Assembly: GCF_004343155.1 (NCBI RefSeq)
Contig: NZ_SMDC01000004.1
Span: 62,001 to 126,000, forward strand
Direction: 5' to 3'
DNA length: 64,000 nucleotides
Origin: Marichromatium gracile
GTDB lineage: Bacteria > Pseudomonadota > Gammaproteobacteria > Chromatiales > Chromatiaceae
Shown here: in pieces, positions 8,494 through 18,263 of the stretch
Position numbering within the stretch: the first letter of the stretch is position 1
How the letters are laid out: each line of letters opens with the position of its first letter
The notes under the pieces: model-generated
The model's database searches: none
What the model saw: the letters and a program-made list of their open reading frames with translations, nothing else
What the model was told of the DNA's origin: nothing
Translations under genes and position numbers: made by a program

Positions 8494-8931
8494 TCAGCCC
8501 TCCAGGATCGCGCTGGTCAGTCGGCAGAAGGCGCCGTTGTAGAGCAGCGTGTCGATCAACCGGATCTCGCCGGCACCGGCCTCGTCCGAAACCGTGGCAT
8601 CGGCCCACCATTGCCCTGCCCCATCGGTGATCCGCGCCCAGGTGACGGAGGTTCCGACGGCGAGGTCTGCGCCGTCGATCTGCCCCTCGAGCGGGACATC
8701 AAGGACGATCCAATGGGCACCTTCGTCGACTTGGCCGGCGGCGGCGGTCAAGGTCAGGACGACCACCGGCGGCTCGGCGGGCGGGTCTCCCGGGCTGGCC
8801 GGCGGCGGGTCGCCATAGAGCCCGAGGGTGGCGCGTTGCGAAGACTCGACGAGCAGCGCGAGCGAGGCGTGCAGGGCCGGGAGCCGGCAGGCGGCCTCGC
8901 GGGTTGCGAGATGGCTGGGCGATAGCTCCAT
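8494..8931 (-). CDS. Prophage tail-region protein, 145 residues
   Basis: It starts MELSPSHLATREAACRLPAL. A Pro-rich linker (PPPASPGDPPAEPPV) separates a helical head from a beta-rich C-terminal domain (VVLTLTAAAGQVDEGAHWIV). GAGGAC precedes ATG 8931, and the stop of the large tail-tip gene is 7 bp upstream. The order and spacing place it in the tail-tip operon. The product is not recognised beyond that and may be a small baseplate subunit or an assembly factor. Confidence 0.6.
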   Translation of the reverse strand: MELSPSHLATREAACRLPALHASLALLVESSQRATLGLYGDPPPASPGDPPAEPPVVVLTLTAAAGQVDEGAHWIVLDVPLEGQIDGADLAVGTSVTWARITDGAGQWWADATVSDEAGAGEIRLIDTLLYNGAFCRLTSAILEG

Positions 8932-8938
8932 GATGTCC

Positions 8939-11900
8939 TCAGGGTCGGTCGATGTTGCCGAGCGCATGGATCTCGCAGCCATCGGCGGCGGCGGGGTCGG
9001 CGGGCTCGTCGGATTGCTGGATCGAGCGCGCGACCCAGAACTCGGCGATGGCACCGACGGTATCGATGCGCACCACGTTGCCGGTGCTCCAGCCGCCGCC
9101 GTTGGCCGCGGCGGGGATGGTCATGTAGGGGGCGCCGGTGCTGTAGGCGCCGCCGCCGAGGTCGATCCGGGTGCGCGGGTTGATCGGCGCGATGTCTTCG
9201 CCGCCGGGGGCGTAGACGCCCTGCCAGACGAGCCCGCGGTTCTCGCTGATCAGCTCCCATTGGTCGCTGGCCGCGTTGGCGCAGCGCAGCACCCAGCGGT
9301 CGGTGTCGCAGCCCTCGTTGGTGACCTGGATGGGGTGGTCGATCAGGTTGAGGGTGGCGGTAGCGGCGCTGCCGCTGGGGGCGTCGGCCCACGCCCCGCT
9401 CCAGCTCGCCTGATCCCAGGTCGCCGAGACCCGGGCGCGGCGATCGCCGATGATCAGGCAGCCGGCGACGATGGTCTCCCCGGCCGGGTAGTCGTGGGTG
9501 AGCGGGCGCGAGAGCGCGAGCCAGCCGCTGATCTGGGCATCGGTGACCTGGCGCAGGTCGCCGACGGTGTGGCGCACGGTGAGCGGCAGGGTGAGGCCGT
9601 CGAGGTCGGGGAACATGATCTGCCCGGAGGCGCGGTCGAGCTGGTAGCGATCGCCTTCGATCACCGCGCCCGTGGCGTCGGTCACCCGCACCCAGGCGAG
9701 CCGGGTGCGACCGATCGCGGTGGCCACCCCGGCGCTGGGGCTGAGGGCGGTCTCAGCGGCGTGGAGGATCATCACCAGATCGCCGGGGCGGTAGATCGGC
9801 ACCCGGCCATCGGCGGGCAGCCGGGTACCGTCGATGCCGAGGATGTCGGCGTCCAGCGGCAGGTAGCTGTAGGCGACGGCGTTGTAGCGCAGGGTGGTGG
9901 GGTCGACCCGTCGAGGCACCCAGACCTGCGACCCGGGATGCTCCGGGTCATCCGCCATCGCCCCGAACGCCATCGCCGCCGTACCGAACTCGTAGTTGAC
10001 TGACCCCGAGACGGCATCGCCCACGAGGTTGCCATCGGCATCGGCGCTCGCCGTGAGCCGCGCCCCGTCCTCGGCCGTGACCGTGATGCTCAGGGCCTCG
10101 GGCTTGAGCGGGGCGATCCGGGTGCGGAAGCTGGCCTCGGTCGCGACCCAGAAGCCATAGCGTGTCAGACAGGCGGTCACCGTGGGCGGTGCGTTGGCCC
10201 CATCCGACCACCAGGTCAGCGAGGCGATGCCGGTGTCGTAGTCGAGCGTGCCGAGCCGAAGACCGTCGCCGTCGTAGAGCACCCCCGTGCCGCGATCCTC
10301 GTAGCGCATGCCGCCCAGCGACAGGCGAACCGAGCCGGGTACGATCCGGCTGGTGTGGAGATGCGTCAGGTCGAGATCCAGCCCCCCGTCGAGGAGGTCG
10401 AGCACGATGGGGTCAGCGACGAGGTCGGACGAGGGTGCGCCGGTGGCGGCTACACCCAGGACCTCGTTCGTCGGGGAAGGGAGGGCAGACTGCCTCCACG
10501 TATACCAGTAGCCTGCCCTAGCGATGCTCCCGTCAGGATTGAGCACCGCTGGCGCCCAGTGCTGGTAATTGACCTCGATCGGGATGTTGAGCGTCGCCAG
10601 ACCCGCCGCGTAGTCGATCGTCCCCACCGGCAGGCCAGTTACGGGCTCTGCGGGATCGCCCACCGCTTGCCCGGTGGCGACGACGAGCCCCCCCTCCCCG
10701 TCGTCATTGATCGTCACTGCGGCGCTAACAGGGTAGCTGTAATAGGCTGCGATACTCACGCCCTCGGGGGCGACGGAGCCGCCAAAGTCGAGCGTGTAGT
10801 TTGCCCCCAGCGCGGCCTCGACGCGTCGTTCCGCGGGCTGCTCCGGGTCGTCGGGGTCGGCGTAGGCATGGTCGAAGCGGATGCTGGTCTCCCGATCCGG
10901 GAGCTGGGTGAACCACAGCGAGCCCGCCCCGCTGGTCAGGTTGAGCACGCCGCTGACCCCGGCGCCGCTGATCGTCCCGTGGCCGTCCTCGGTGGCGGTG
11001 AGCGGGCTCCCGCCGCGCGTGAAGGTCACGACCAGTGAACCCGGGATATAGGGGACCTGCTCCAGCGCGAAATCGAGCCGCGCGCCGCGCGCGTCGGTAT
11101 CCTGCGTCGCCCCGGCGCGAATCCTGTAGTGAACAGGGCTCGCCCAGGTGTACAGGATCTGCGAGCCCGCGTCTGGCAGTGCGCCGAGCGTGACCGCACT
11201 CACCCCGGTGGTGGCATCGATGGTCCCGGAGCCGAACGTGCTGTCCGATCCGCGAATGATGCCCGTGCCGTCATCGGTCAACTCGTACCAGTGCCCCTGG
11301 GCCATATAGGCGATGTTGAGCGCCCCCCGTTGTGGTACCGGGGAGAGGGTCTCGACCCAGTTCAGGCGGCGGTTCTCGGGGGTGACGGCGAGCGCTCGGG
11401 TGTGCGGGGCCTGGGAGACCTCGACCCGGTGTCCGCCCCCGGCATCGATCTCGGTGACGAGCTGGTCAGCCATGACCTGGTTGACCAGCGGCGTCTCGGT
11501 CTGGCTGGCCGGGACGAGCTGGCTGTAGAGGCTCGCCGCGCGCACCCGCAGATCCCCCGATTGGGCGGGCTCGGCCAGCGGCTGGGCGCCGCTGTAGCGC
11601 GCGGCGTCGGCCACCGTGGTGTCGCGCAGCCGCGCGCCCTGGTCGTAGTCGTAGAGGTCGTCGCGGCGCGGGGTGTGGCCGGCGAAGTCGTGGCGCAGCG
11701 CGTCCTTGAGGGTCAGGGTGACGACCCAGCGGGTGTAGTCGCCGTTGGCGTCGGTGAGGGTGGTCTCGACGGTCTCGACATCGGTCACCCGCACGTATTG
11801 CTCGACGGCATCGGCCGCGCCCTCGTGATGGATCAGCACCAGGGTCTTGCCGATCGGCGGCAGCGTGGTGTCGACGCGCTGGATGATGCGGATGGCGCGC

Positions 11901-12283
11901 ATCCCGGCGATGTGGTCGTCGTAGAGCACGCCCGGCCACATCGGCCCCTTGTAGAGATAGGCCTGGACGCGGTCGGCGGCCTGGGCGCGGGTGTCGAAGG
12001 GGTCGGCGGTGCGAAACAGGGTGTAGCCGACGGCGGGGTCGCGCGGCAGCGCGGTGAGGGCGAGCTTGGCGCCGCCGTAGAGGCTGGTGTCGAGGCTGCG
12101 CACCGCCAGCGCGAGCTTCCTCAGGTTGAAGCGGCCGTAGGCGCGGTCGAGATCGGAGATGTCCTCGAAGACGTTGTTGAGCACGCCGTCGACGGCGCGC
12201 CCGGTGGCGGCGCCGCCGCCCTCGGGGACGTCGTCCATCACCTGACTCTCGACGAAGACGATGTTCTCTTCTTGGATGGGCAT
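8939..12283 (-). CDS. Large prophage tail-tip/central-fibre protein
   Basis: An 1114-residue protein starting MPIQEENIVFVESQVMDDVP. The N-terminal region (RFNLRKLALAVRSLDTSLYG) and the repeated beta-sandwich-like segments with motifs such as GTIDATTGVSAVTLGALP, GTIDYAAGLATLNIP and GTLDYDTGIASLTWW resemble the very large structural proteins after the tape measure in B3/DMS3-like phages. The repeated G-T-I/L-D-Y pattern suggests at least three to four homologous beta domains. It is probably the hub or central fibre of the tail tip. It lies 10 bp after the tape-measure gene. Confidence 0.7.
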   Translation of the reverse strand: MPIQEENIVFVESQVMDDVPEGGGAATGRAVDGVLNNVFEDISDLDRAYGRFNLRKLALAVRSLDTSLYGGAKLALTALPRDPAVGYTLFRTADPFDTRAQAADRVQAYLYKGPMWPGVLYDDHIAGMRAIRIIQRVDTTLPPIGKTLVLIHHEGAADAVEQYVRVTDVETVETTLTDANGDYTRWVVTLTLKDALRHDFAGHTPRRDDLYDYDQGARLRDTTVADAARYSGAQPLAEPAQSGDLRVRAASLYSQLVPASQTETPLVNQVMADQLVTEIDAGGGHRVEVSQAPHTRALAVTPENRRLNWVETLSPVPQRGALNIAYMAQGHWYELTDDGTGIIRGSDSTFGSGTIDATTGVSAVTLGALPDAGSQILYTWASPVHYRIRAGATQDTDARGARLDFALEQVPYIPGSLVVTFTRGGSPLTATEDGHGTISGAGVSGVLNLTSGAGSLWFTQLPDRETSIRFDHAYADPDDPEQPAERRVEAALGANYTLDFGGSVAPEGVSIAAYYSYPVSAAVTINDDGEGGLVVATGQAVGDPAEPVTGLPVGTIDYAAGLATLNIPIEVNYQHWAPAVLNPDGSIARAGYWYTWRQSALPSPTNEVLGVAATGAPSSDLVADPIVLDLLDGGLDLDLTHLHTSRIVPGSVRLSLGGMRYEDRGTGVLYDGDGLRLGTLDYDTGIASLTWWSDGANAPPTVTACLTRYGFWVATEASFRTRIAPLKPEALSITVTAEDGARLTASADADGNLVGDAVSGSVNYEFGTAAMAFGAMADDPEHPGSQVWVPRRVDPTTLRYNAVAYSYLPLDADILGIDGTRLPADGRVPIYRPGDLVMILHAAETALSPSAGVATAIGRTRLAWVRVTDATGAVIEGDRYQLDRASGQIMFPDLDGLTLPLTVRHTVGDLRQVTDAQISGWLALSRPLTHDYPAGETIVAGCLIIGDRRARVSATWDQASWSGAWADAPSGSAATATLNLIDHPIQVTNEGCDTDRWVLRCANAASDQWELISENRGLVWQGVYAPGGEDIAPINPRTRIDLGGGAYSTGAPYMTIPAAANGGGWSTGNVVRIDTVGAIAEFWVARSIQQSDEPADPAAADGCEIHALGNIDRP

Positions 12284-12293
12284 CGGTAGGGTC

Positions 12294-15200
12294 TCAGGCC
12301 GCCACGGCGGCGGCGGTTTCGAGTGACGCGAGGAAGGACTCGAGGGTGTCGGCGCTGGCCGTGTCGGCGACGCTGACGGTGCCGCCGGATGCGCCGTTGA
12401 CGCTCAGACGCACGTCGATCGCGCGGCTCGCGCTCGCCGTGCCCGTGCTCCCCGTGGCGCCCGAGGTCGTGCCAGCGGTGCTCGCCGCATCGGTGCTGGT
12501 GCGTGCCGCGGACTCGGCCTCGAGGTTGGCCAGGGTCTCCTCGTGGCGCTGTCGCTCGGCGGCGATCTGCGCGGCCAGGGCGTCCTCGAGCGCCTGGTCC
12601 TGGGCGCGCACCGCCTCGAGCAGCCGCGCCTCGAGCGTGGCGATGCTGTCCTCATAGGCGCGATCGGCATCGCTCAGCGCGGCGCGGCGCGCGGCCTCCT
12701 CGGCCTCGGCCTCCGCCGCCTCGATCGCGGCCTGGGCCTCGGCCTCGGCGGCGCGCTCGCGCTCGACGGCCTGGATCTGCTCGAGCACCTCGAGCTGGTC
12801 CTCGAGCGCGCGGATCGCCTCGGTGTTGCCGTCGCGCTTGGCCTCGGCGAGCGCCATCTCGATCTCCAGGCGTTGCGCCTCCTGCTCGAGGAGCAGCGCC
12901 TGGAGTTGCTGGCCGTTGAGCTCGGCCCACTCGGCCTGCAGGTCGCGCAGCCCGGCTTGGGCTGACTCGGTGAAGTCGGCCATCTTGCGCCGCGCATCGT
13001 CGAGCGCCGCGCGCAACGGCTCCAGCTCCTCCTCGCCGAGGCGCTGGTTGGTGTTGATCAGGCGCTCGAGGCCATCGGCGAACGCATCGAGGCCGATCTC
13101 ACCGGCATCGAGCTGGTCATTGAGCGCGGCGAAGGTGGCGCCCTGCTCGGCAAGCGCCTTGTTGTAGCCGATCTGGGCCTTGGCGGCGCGGACGGCCGCC
13201 TCTTCGCGGGCACTGAGCAGATCGACATAGCGGTTCGTGCCGATCGCATCAGTGATATCGAAGGCGTTCCATGCCTCCTGGAAGGCCTCGGCGGCGCCAC
13301 TGGCATGGTCTGCCAGCGCCTCGGCCGAGACCCCGGCGGCGCGCAGAATCTGTTCGAGATCGCGCACGCTCGCGCCCGATTGCTGCGCTGATGCGTCCAA
13401 CGCCTCCGTCGCCTCGGCGGCATCGGTGGTCTCCTCGGCGGCCGCTTCGGCGGAGCTTGCGGCGGCGCGATTTGCCTCGGCCAGTGCTCGCTTGTGGCGC
13501 ACGGCTTCTTGCAGCGTCTGGATCTCGGACTCGGTGGCCTCGATGGCCGCGCGTTGGGCATCGAGCTGTTGCTGCTCTTCCTCGGTGACTTCACCGTCCA
13601 CCGCGATCTCTTGCTGCTTGGCGGCAAGGAGCGCCTGCTGGGCGCCAAGCTCGGCCTCGCGCGCGGCGATGAGCGCCCGAATCCCGTCGATCTCGGCACG
13701 CGCCGCTTCTTCGTTCAGGCGCGCAGCCTCGGCGGTGTCGCCGCGCGCCTCGGCCTCCTTGGCGAGATTCTTCAGGTGGGTGACGCGCGCATCCGATTCG
13801 GCCCGTGCCGCCTCGGTCGCACGCTCGGCGGCTTCGAGTTCGCGCGCCTTGGCCGCGACCAGATCCGAGGTGGCGTCGGCCAGCCGCGCGGTATTCTCGG
13901 CGATCGCTTGCTTGAGTTCGGCATCTTGCTCGGCGGCGACATTGCCGGCCTCGATCTTGTCCTTGAGATCGAGGACATCGCCCTGAGCGGCCTTGGCTGC
14001 GGCCGACAGCTCGCCGGTGTTGTCCGCGCTTTGCGCCTGCGCCTGGGCGTAGGCCTCGGCCGCGACCCGGGCGCGCGCCTCGGCGTCGGCAAGTTGCGCC
14101 TGCGCCTCGGCCCCGGCCCGCTGCGCCTCGGCACTGGCCTCGAGCGCGGCGCGCAGGCGTTCATGCTCGGCGGCAAGCTCGGCGAGCTTCGCGGACTGGT
14201 CGCCATAGGTGTCGGCGGCAAGGCGTGCGGCGTCCGCCGTGGCACGTTCCTGCACGGCGAGCAGCTGCGCCTCTTGCGCTGTTGCCTGCTGGTTCTTCGC
14301 CGTCTCCTGCAGCGCGGCGATCTGGCCCTGTCGTACCGCGATCTGCTGCTCGATCTGTTCGGTCTCGGCACCCTCGACGGTCTTGAGGCGTTCGAGCTCG
14401 GCGATCGCCGAGCGGATCTTGGCGATGTGACCGGTCGTCACCGCGGTCTCTGCGGCGCGCGCCTCGGCGAGCCGCTCGCTCGTCTCGGCGCTGACGCGCG
14501 CGACCTCGGCCTGCGCCCGCATCGCCTGCTCGGCATCGCCGCTCAAGCGCGCGAGCTGGAGGTTGGCCGCGGCGGCATTCAGCGCGGCCTCGCCCTGGGA
14601 CGCGACGACTGTGCTGTTCTCTGCCGCACGCTTCGCCGCCTCGGCGTGTGCGGACGCGCCTTCGAGCGCAGCGGTGGCGAGCTGCTGAAGTGTCGTCGTC
14701 GAGGCCGCACTGGCGGCTTCGAGCGCGACCTGTCGATCGAGATACGCCTGCCCCTCGGCGTTGTTCTCCGCGATGGCGGCGGTGTATTCCTCCCACGAGG
14801 GCAGCACGCCGGTGATCCATGCCGCCGTGGCACCGATGTTCTTCCCCAACGTGACGGTGCCCGCCGTCAACCCCTCGACCCCATCGGCCGCACGATCGAT
14901 GACGGCGGTGAACACATCGGACAGACCGTTCTGCCCGACCTCGGTGAAGGTTCGAGAGAGCGCGTTCTGCAGGCGCGCCACGCTCGCACCAAGGGTGTCG
15001 ACCTGCTCGGCCTGATCGAGGTCGAAGGTCTCGTTGAGGCCCTTGGCGAGCAGTGGCAACACGTCGGCAGCGAGCAGCTCGCCGCTCTCCAGCAGGGCCT
15101 CCAGCTCATCGGTGGTGAGGCCGCTGGCCTCGCTCAGCGCGCGCATCGCACCGGGCAGCGCGCCACCGAGCTGATCACGCATCTGCGCCGCGCTGACCGT

Positions 15201-15833
15201 ACCGGCGTCGGCGATCCGCGCAACCGCCGTCAGGGCCTGCTCGGTCTCGGCGCTGGACTTGCCGAGCGTCCCCATGGCACTGACCACGGCGGTGAACACA
15301 TCAGCACTGGCCTGACCGGCGAGCGCGGTGTCCTGGGTCGCCGAGGCGAAGCGCGCGTATTGCTGGGAGAGGGTCGCACTCGATTGGCCGAGTCGATCGG
15401 CCAACACCGCGGTAGCGGCCATCGCCTCGGCGGCGGCCTGTTGACCGCCGAGCACCTGGGCCAGGGCCCGCTGGGTGGTCTCGAACTCGGCATTGAGGGC
15501 GACGAACTGCTGCGCCAGCTCGACGACCTGCAGCGCCTTCATCACAGTGCCCAGCTTGCCGAGCGCGAGCGAGGCGCCCCCGGCCCCCTTGTCGGTCGCG
15601 CCGAGCGCCCCGGCAGCGTCGGCGCCCTCCTCGACCAGCTGGGCGGAGGCCGCGCGGGCACGCTCGATGGCATCGGTATAGACCCCGAACCCCGCGCCCG
15701 CGCGCCGCCCGGCCTGCTGGGCGCTGATGGCCCAACCATCGAGCGACGCACCGAGCTGACCGAACACCGACTCGACGGCACTGGCGTCGACAGCGATGCG
15801 GACCTTCAGTTCGAGATCGGAGAGATCAGCCAT
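12294..15833 (-). CDS. Phage tail tape-measure protein
   Basis: A 1179-residue protein. The N-terminal 250 residues match the tape-measure N-terminal domain (FVALNAEFETTQRALAQVLG, SAQMRDQLGGALPGAMRAL, ADVLPLLAKGLNETF). The long middle is an almost unbroken Ala/Glu/Gln-rich coiled coil, as expected for a protein that sets tail length. The C terminus is beta-rich (IDVRLSVNGASGGTVSV). The start is ATG 15833. Its length predicts a long non-contractile tail, in line with a siphophage virion. In related phages the gene follows the tail-tube genes closely; here 4.3 kb of cargo intervenes. Confidence 0.9.
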   Translation of the reverse strand: MADLSDLELKVRIAVDASAVESVFGQLGASLDGWAISAQQAGRRAGAGFGVYTDAIERARAASAQLVEEGADAAGALGATDKGAGGASLALGKLGTVMKALQVVELAQQFVALNAEFETTQRALAQVLGGQQAAAEAMAATAVLADRLGQSSATLSQQYARFASATQDTALAGQASADVFTAVVSAMGTLGKSSAETEQALTAVARIADAGTVSAAQMRDQLGGALPGAMRALSEASGLTTDELEALLESGELLAADVLPLLAKGLNETFDLDQAEQVDTLGASVARLQNALSRTFTEVGQNGLSDVFTAVIDRAADGVEGLTAGTVTLGKNIGATAAWITGVLPSWEEYTAAIAENNAEGQAYLDRQVALEAASAASTTTLQQLATAALEGASAHAEAAKRAAENSTVVASQGEAALNAAAANLQLARLSGDAEQAMRAQAEVARVSAETSERLAEARAAETAVTTGHIAKIRSAIAELERLKTVEGAETEQIEQQIAVRQGQIAALQETAKNQQATAQEAQLLAVQERATADAARLAADTYGDQSAKLAELAAEHERLRAALEASAEAQRAGAEAQAQLADAEARARVAAEAYAQAQAQSADNTGELSAAAKAAQGDVLDLKDKIEAGNVAAEQDAELKQAIAENTARLADATSDLVAAKARELEAAERATEAARAESDARVTHLKNLAKEAEARGDTAEAARLNEEAARAEIDGIRALIAAREAELGAQQALLAAKQQEIAVDGEVTEEEQQQLDAQRAAIEATESEIQTLQEAVRHKRALAEANRAAASSAEAAAEETTDAAEATEALDASAQQSGASVRDLEQILRAAGVSAEALADHASGAAEAFQEAWNAFDITDAIGTNRYVDLLSAREEAAVRAAKAQIGYNKALAEQGATFAALNDQLDAGEIGLDAFADGLERLINTNQRLGEEELEPLRAALDDARRKMADFTESAQAGLRDLQAEWAELNGQQLQALLLEQEAQRLEIEMALAEAKRDGNTEAIRALEDQLEVLEQIQAVERERAAEAEAQAAIEAAEAEAEEAARRAALSDADRAYEDSIATLEARLLEAVRAQDQALEDALAAQIAAERQRHEETLANLEAESAARTSTDAASTAGTTSGATGSTGTASASRAIDVRLSVNGASGGTVSVADTASADTLESFLASLETAAAVAA

Positions 15834-16033
15834 GCCGGTAGGATGGCTGGTGGTGAGGTGGGGGTCAGTCGAGACGGGTTAGTGGTCGTGGACGTGATGT
15901 CAAGCGGTGAGGCTATCTGGCTGTAGCGTCTACATCGAGCAGGCTCATTCATCCAATCTTCACCGAACGCAGTTTATTTTGAAGCATTCCAAGAATGCGA
16001 GCTTTACCCTTGATGAGCGCTGACGTCGGAAAG

Positions 16034-16059
16034 AAAAAACCGCCCATCAGGGCGGTTTA
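16034..16059 (-). terminator. Rho-independent terminator after the pilin gene
   Basis: On the minus strand AAACCGCCC, a TGAT loop and GGGCGGTTT are followed by a T run (16034-16039). It lies about 55 bp after the pilin stop and just upstream of the tape-measure gene, so the pilin unit ends before the tail genes resume. The 15834-16114 stretch holds nothing else recognisable and is visibly AT-richer. Confidence 0.85.
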
Positions 16060-16114
16060 AACAACAGCGGACAAAGGGGCTAATCTGAGCCAATTACCCG
16101 CAAAAAACCAGACA

Positions 16115-16615
16115 TCAACCGCCACCAGCGCCAATCGTCGAACGGCAAGAGCCAGGCAAGTATTTCGCTGGAACAGTACCACTACCGGTAGCGCCAGCAC
16201 ACTCAAATCCATAAAGCTGCGTCGGCATATCAGCGGTTGTCGCAGGAACACCGGCAGCAGTAGTTGGAGTGAGGACGATTGTAGTGCCATTCAACGCCGC
16301 ATCAATACTGTTATCGGCGACTGTTACAGTGATGACACCATTCGCATCTGTCGCGACTGAAGCGACATACTGGGTGCCAGAAGATGACTCACAACCCCAC
16401 GCATTTGCCGCAGGTGCTGTTGCTGCCGTTCCTGATTGATAGACTTCAGCAACCGTGGTTCGACACTGACTCGCCGCCAGAATGACCTCGGACATCTTGG
16501 CCTTGGCCATATAGTCCTGATACGCCGGCAGCGCGATCGCTGCCAGGATGCCGATGATGGCCACCACGATCATGAGTTCGATCAGGGTGAAGCCGGCCTG
16601 TAGTTGCTTCTTCAT
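16115..16615 (-). CDS. Type IV major pilin (PilA-like)
   Basis: A 166-residue prepilin. The leader MKKQLQAG is followed by [20 protein letters not shown], the class IV pilin motif with Glu at +5, cut after Gly by prepilin peptidase PilD and N-methylated at Phe. A globular domain follows with four cysteines; the last two (FECAG ... GSCRS) would form the C-terminal disulfide loop. ATG 16615 fits the short six-to-eight-residue leader, and longer in-frame starts would spoil it. It has its own promoter region and terminator and lies between two phage tail genes. B3/DMS3-like phages use type IV pili as receptors, so a carried pilin could change susceptibility; that is inference. Confidence 0.9.
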   Translation of the reverse strand: MKKQLQAGFTLIELMIVVAIIGILAAIALPAYQDYMAKAKMSEVILAASQCRTTVAEVYQSGTAATAPAANAWGCESSSGTQYVASVATDANGVITVTVADNSIDAALNGTTIVLTPTTAAGVPATTADMPTQLYGFECAGATGSGTVPAKYLPGSCRSTIGAGGG

Positions 16616-16704
16616 GGAGTGGTTCTCCGGTTTTGGGATGAACTGAGCCTGTCTCGTCGGGAGACGGGGCCGACATGGCGGTGCCGGTCCTGGTGCCCCT
16701 GTTA

Positions 16705-16721
16705 TCAAGTTTCGGGCCAAC
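16705..16721 (-). promoter_or_regulatory. Candidate sigma-54 promoter of the pilin gene
   Basis: On the minus strand TTGGCCCGAAACTTGAT has GG at -24, then 10 bp, then GA where the consensus has GC. This is a near match to TGGCAC-N5-TTGC. An A-rich stretch lies just upstream, and the leader would be about 80 nt. Pilin genes are typically PilR/sigma-54 controlled. Confidence 0.4.
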
Positions 16722-16827
16722 CATGCGAGGTCTGTGCAAGCCTTTGTTTTTGCGATCAGGGGATGAGCGCGGCAGTGGCTGTCACCCGAACACCCGCGAC
16801 AATCCACAGGCCCGCGTCCGGCCAGCA

Positions 16828-16873
16828 GGGGTGACAGTCCACAGACTGACATGCCAAGGGGGTGACAGTCGCG
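16828..16873 (-). promoter_or_regulatory. Candidate PilR upstream sites
   Basis: The direct repeat GGGGTGACAGTC (on the plus strand, near 16829 and 16861) gives two CTGTC motifs on the pilin strand, 32 bp apart, about 110-150 bp before the putative -24 box. PilR of Pseudomonas binds several C/G-TGTC sites in such a position. Identification is by motif only. Confidence 0.3.
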
Positions 16874-17440
16874 TCACCAGCCACCAGTCGCCAGTCGCCA
16901 GTCGCCAGCCATCAGCCGCCAGTGGGCGCGGGTCGGGGGCGGTGGCGCGGGACCGATCGGAGGGCGTGGGCGGTGACGGGGGACAGGGTCGAACCACGAA
17001 GGCACGAAGGACGCGAAGCACACCGCCAAGCGTCGGCCGGGCAAAGCGCGGCGTGCCCGGCGATCAGTCGCCAGCCACCCGTGAGGAGACCGGTTGACTG
17101 GCTCCCGCGCCACAGCTGGTCGCAACCGTCCGCTGCGGGGAGGCTGACCGCTGACGGCTGCTCTCCTCGCCTCTTGGCATGCTGCGCGACCTTGCGGTCC
17201 AATCCCCTGGCGACCGGCGACCGGCGACCGGCGACCGGCGACCGGCGACCGGCGACCGGCGACCGGCGACCGGCGACCGGCGACCGGCAGCTGACAGCTG
17301 GCGACGGGCGGCTTTTCCGCCTTGTCTCTTCGCGTCCTTCGCGGCGTTGCGGTTCTCCCCCCTGGCAACTGATCGCCGAAGGGGTCTCATCCTCGCCCTC
17401 GCGCCTTTGCGCGCCTTGACGCTTTGCGGTTCAATCCGGT
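16868..17440. repeat. Composite intergenic repeat region, copy B
   Basis: This region contains CCAGTCG x3 (16884-16904), a CGAACCACGAAGGCACGAAG unit near 16986, a unit shared with copies D and E (ACACCGCCAAGCGT then GGGCAAAGCGCGGCGTGCCC, near 17020), and two reverse-oriented TTCGCG...TTGCGGTTC units near 17330 and 17400. The segments 16616-17647 outside the promoter show no gene. Open frames through it come from the repeats' composition. Confidence 0.75.
17209..17285. repeat. Eleven tandem GGCGACC heptamers
   Basis: GGCGACC is repeated head to tail eleven times without an error, inside composite repeat B. The perfect copies imply recent slippage, so the count should vary between isolates. 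Other heptamer arrays in the window (24892, 24958, 33726, 49907) differ in sequence but share the 7-bp period. Confidence 0.95.
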
Positions 17441-17647
17441 CGGGGGGACGAGGAGGCGTCGCAGCGAGCGATGGCTCGGGCAGGGAGTGCCGACCACCAC
17501 ACGCAAACAACCCAACCTTGCCAATCAAACAGTGACCACTCGCCGGCGCGATGGTCGGCGACGCGTTGGGCGGTGTCGCGCCAACCCCAACCTTTAGGAC
17601 CACGACCACGGACGGGCCAGCGTCGAGCAACCGGGAGAACACTGGAG

Positions 17648-18208
17648 ATGCCATCGATCTGTCTGAACACCGCGAGCGCCGTCACCGGACTGAGCCGACG
17701 CACGCTGCAGCGCTACATCCAGGAGAGACGGCTGACGGCGATCCGTGACGGTGACGATGGCAAGACCCGGGTGGAGTTGAGCGCGCTGCTGACGCTGACC
17801 GGCACCAGGCTCACCGAGCCGGAGCGGACGCTGGCGCTCGCCGCCGACCAGGGCGACCCCGGCGCGCAGTACGAGTTCGGCGTGTGGCTGCTCGAACGCG
17901 CGCGCCCGCCCCAGGCGCGCGACTGGTTCCAGCAGGCCGCGCGCGCCGGACACGCCGATGCGATGTGTTGGCTGGGGCGCGATCTGGTGCTCGGCGAGGG
18001 CGGCACGCGCGACGAGGCGGCGGGCAGCGCCTGGCTGGGGCGCGCGGCGGCGCGCGGCTCGGCGCTGGCGCAGGCGCTGACTGCGGAGTTGGGCAGCCCG
18101 AGCGGGCTGCAGGCGCGTGCGCGCGAGGACCTGGGCGCACTCGAACAGCTGCTCGACGCCGCCGAGCGACGGGTGCTGCTCGAGGCGCTGCAGGCGACCG
18201 CCGGGTAG
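17648..18208 (+). CDS. HTH-Sel1-repeat protein
   Basis: A 186-residue protein. Residues 1-50 are an excisionase/MerR-like helix-turn-helix (TGLSRRTLQRYIQERRL). The middle has Sel1-type helical repeats (GDPGAQYEFGVWLL, AGHADAMCWLGRDLVLGEGG, AAARGSALAQALTAE), and a helical tail follows. ATG 17648 is preceded by GGGAG. It is the only plus-strand gene inside the block between the tail-tube and tape-measure genes, so it is transcribed separately. It may be a DNA-binding regulator with a protein-interaction module. Its target is unknown; its position among cargo genes suggests it controls them or the prophage. Confidence 0.65.
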   Translation: MPSICLNTASAVTGLSRRTLQRYIQERRLTAIRDGDDGKTRVELSALLTLTGTRLTEPERTLALAADQGDPGAQYEFGVWLLERARPPQARDWFQQAARAGHADAMCWLGRDLVLGEGGTRDEAAGSAWLGRAAARGSALAQALTAELGSPSGLQARAREDLGALEQLLDAAERRVLLEALQATAG

Positions 18209-18263
18209 GTCTCTCGCGCGGACCGAAGTCAGGCCGCCGGCTGACGCCGCACCGGGTCGCGGC

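Noticed and set aside
13494-15926. An 810-codon open frame antisense to the tape measure.
   Set aside because: It is the mirror of a very GC-rich Ala/Glu coiled-coil gene. The translation is Gly/Arg/Leu-biased with no motif, and no ribosome site starts it.
16616-16852. A longer N terminus for the pilin from an upstream start.
   Set aside because: Class IV prepilins have a short leader; the six-to-eight-residue leader from ATG 16615 is right and the extension crosses the promoter.
17209-17285. The heptamer array as a CRISPR.
   Set aside because: The repeats are only 7 bp and abut each other with no spacers, and there are no cas genes in the window.
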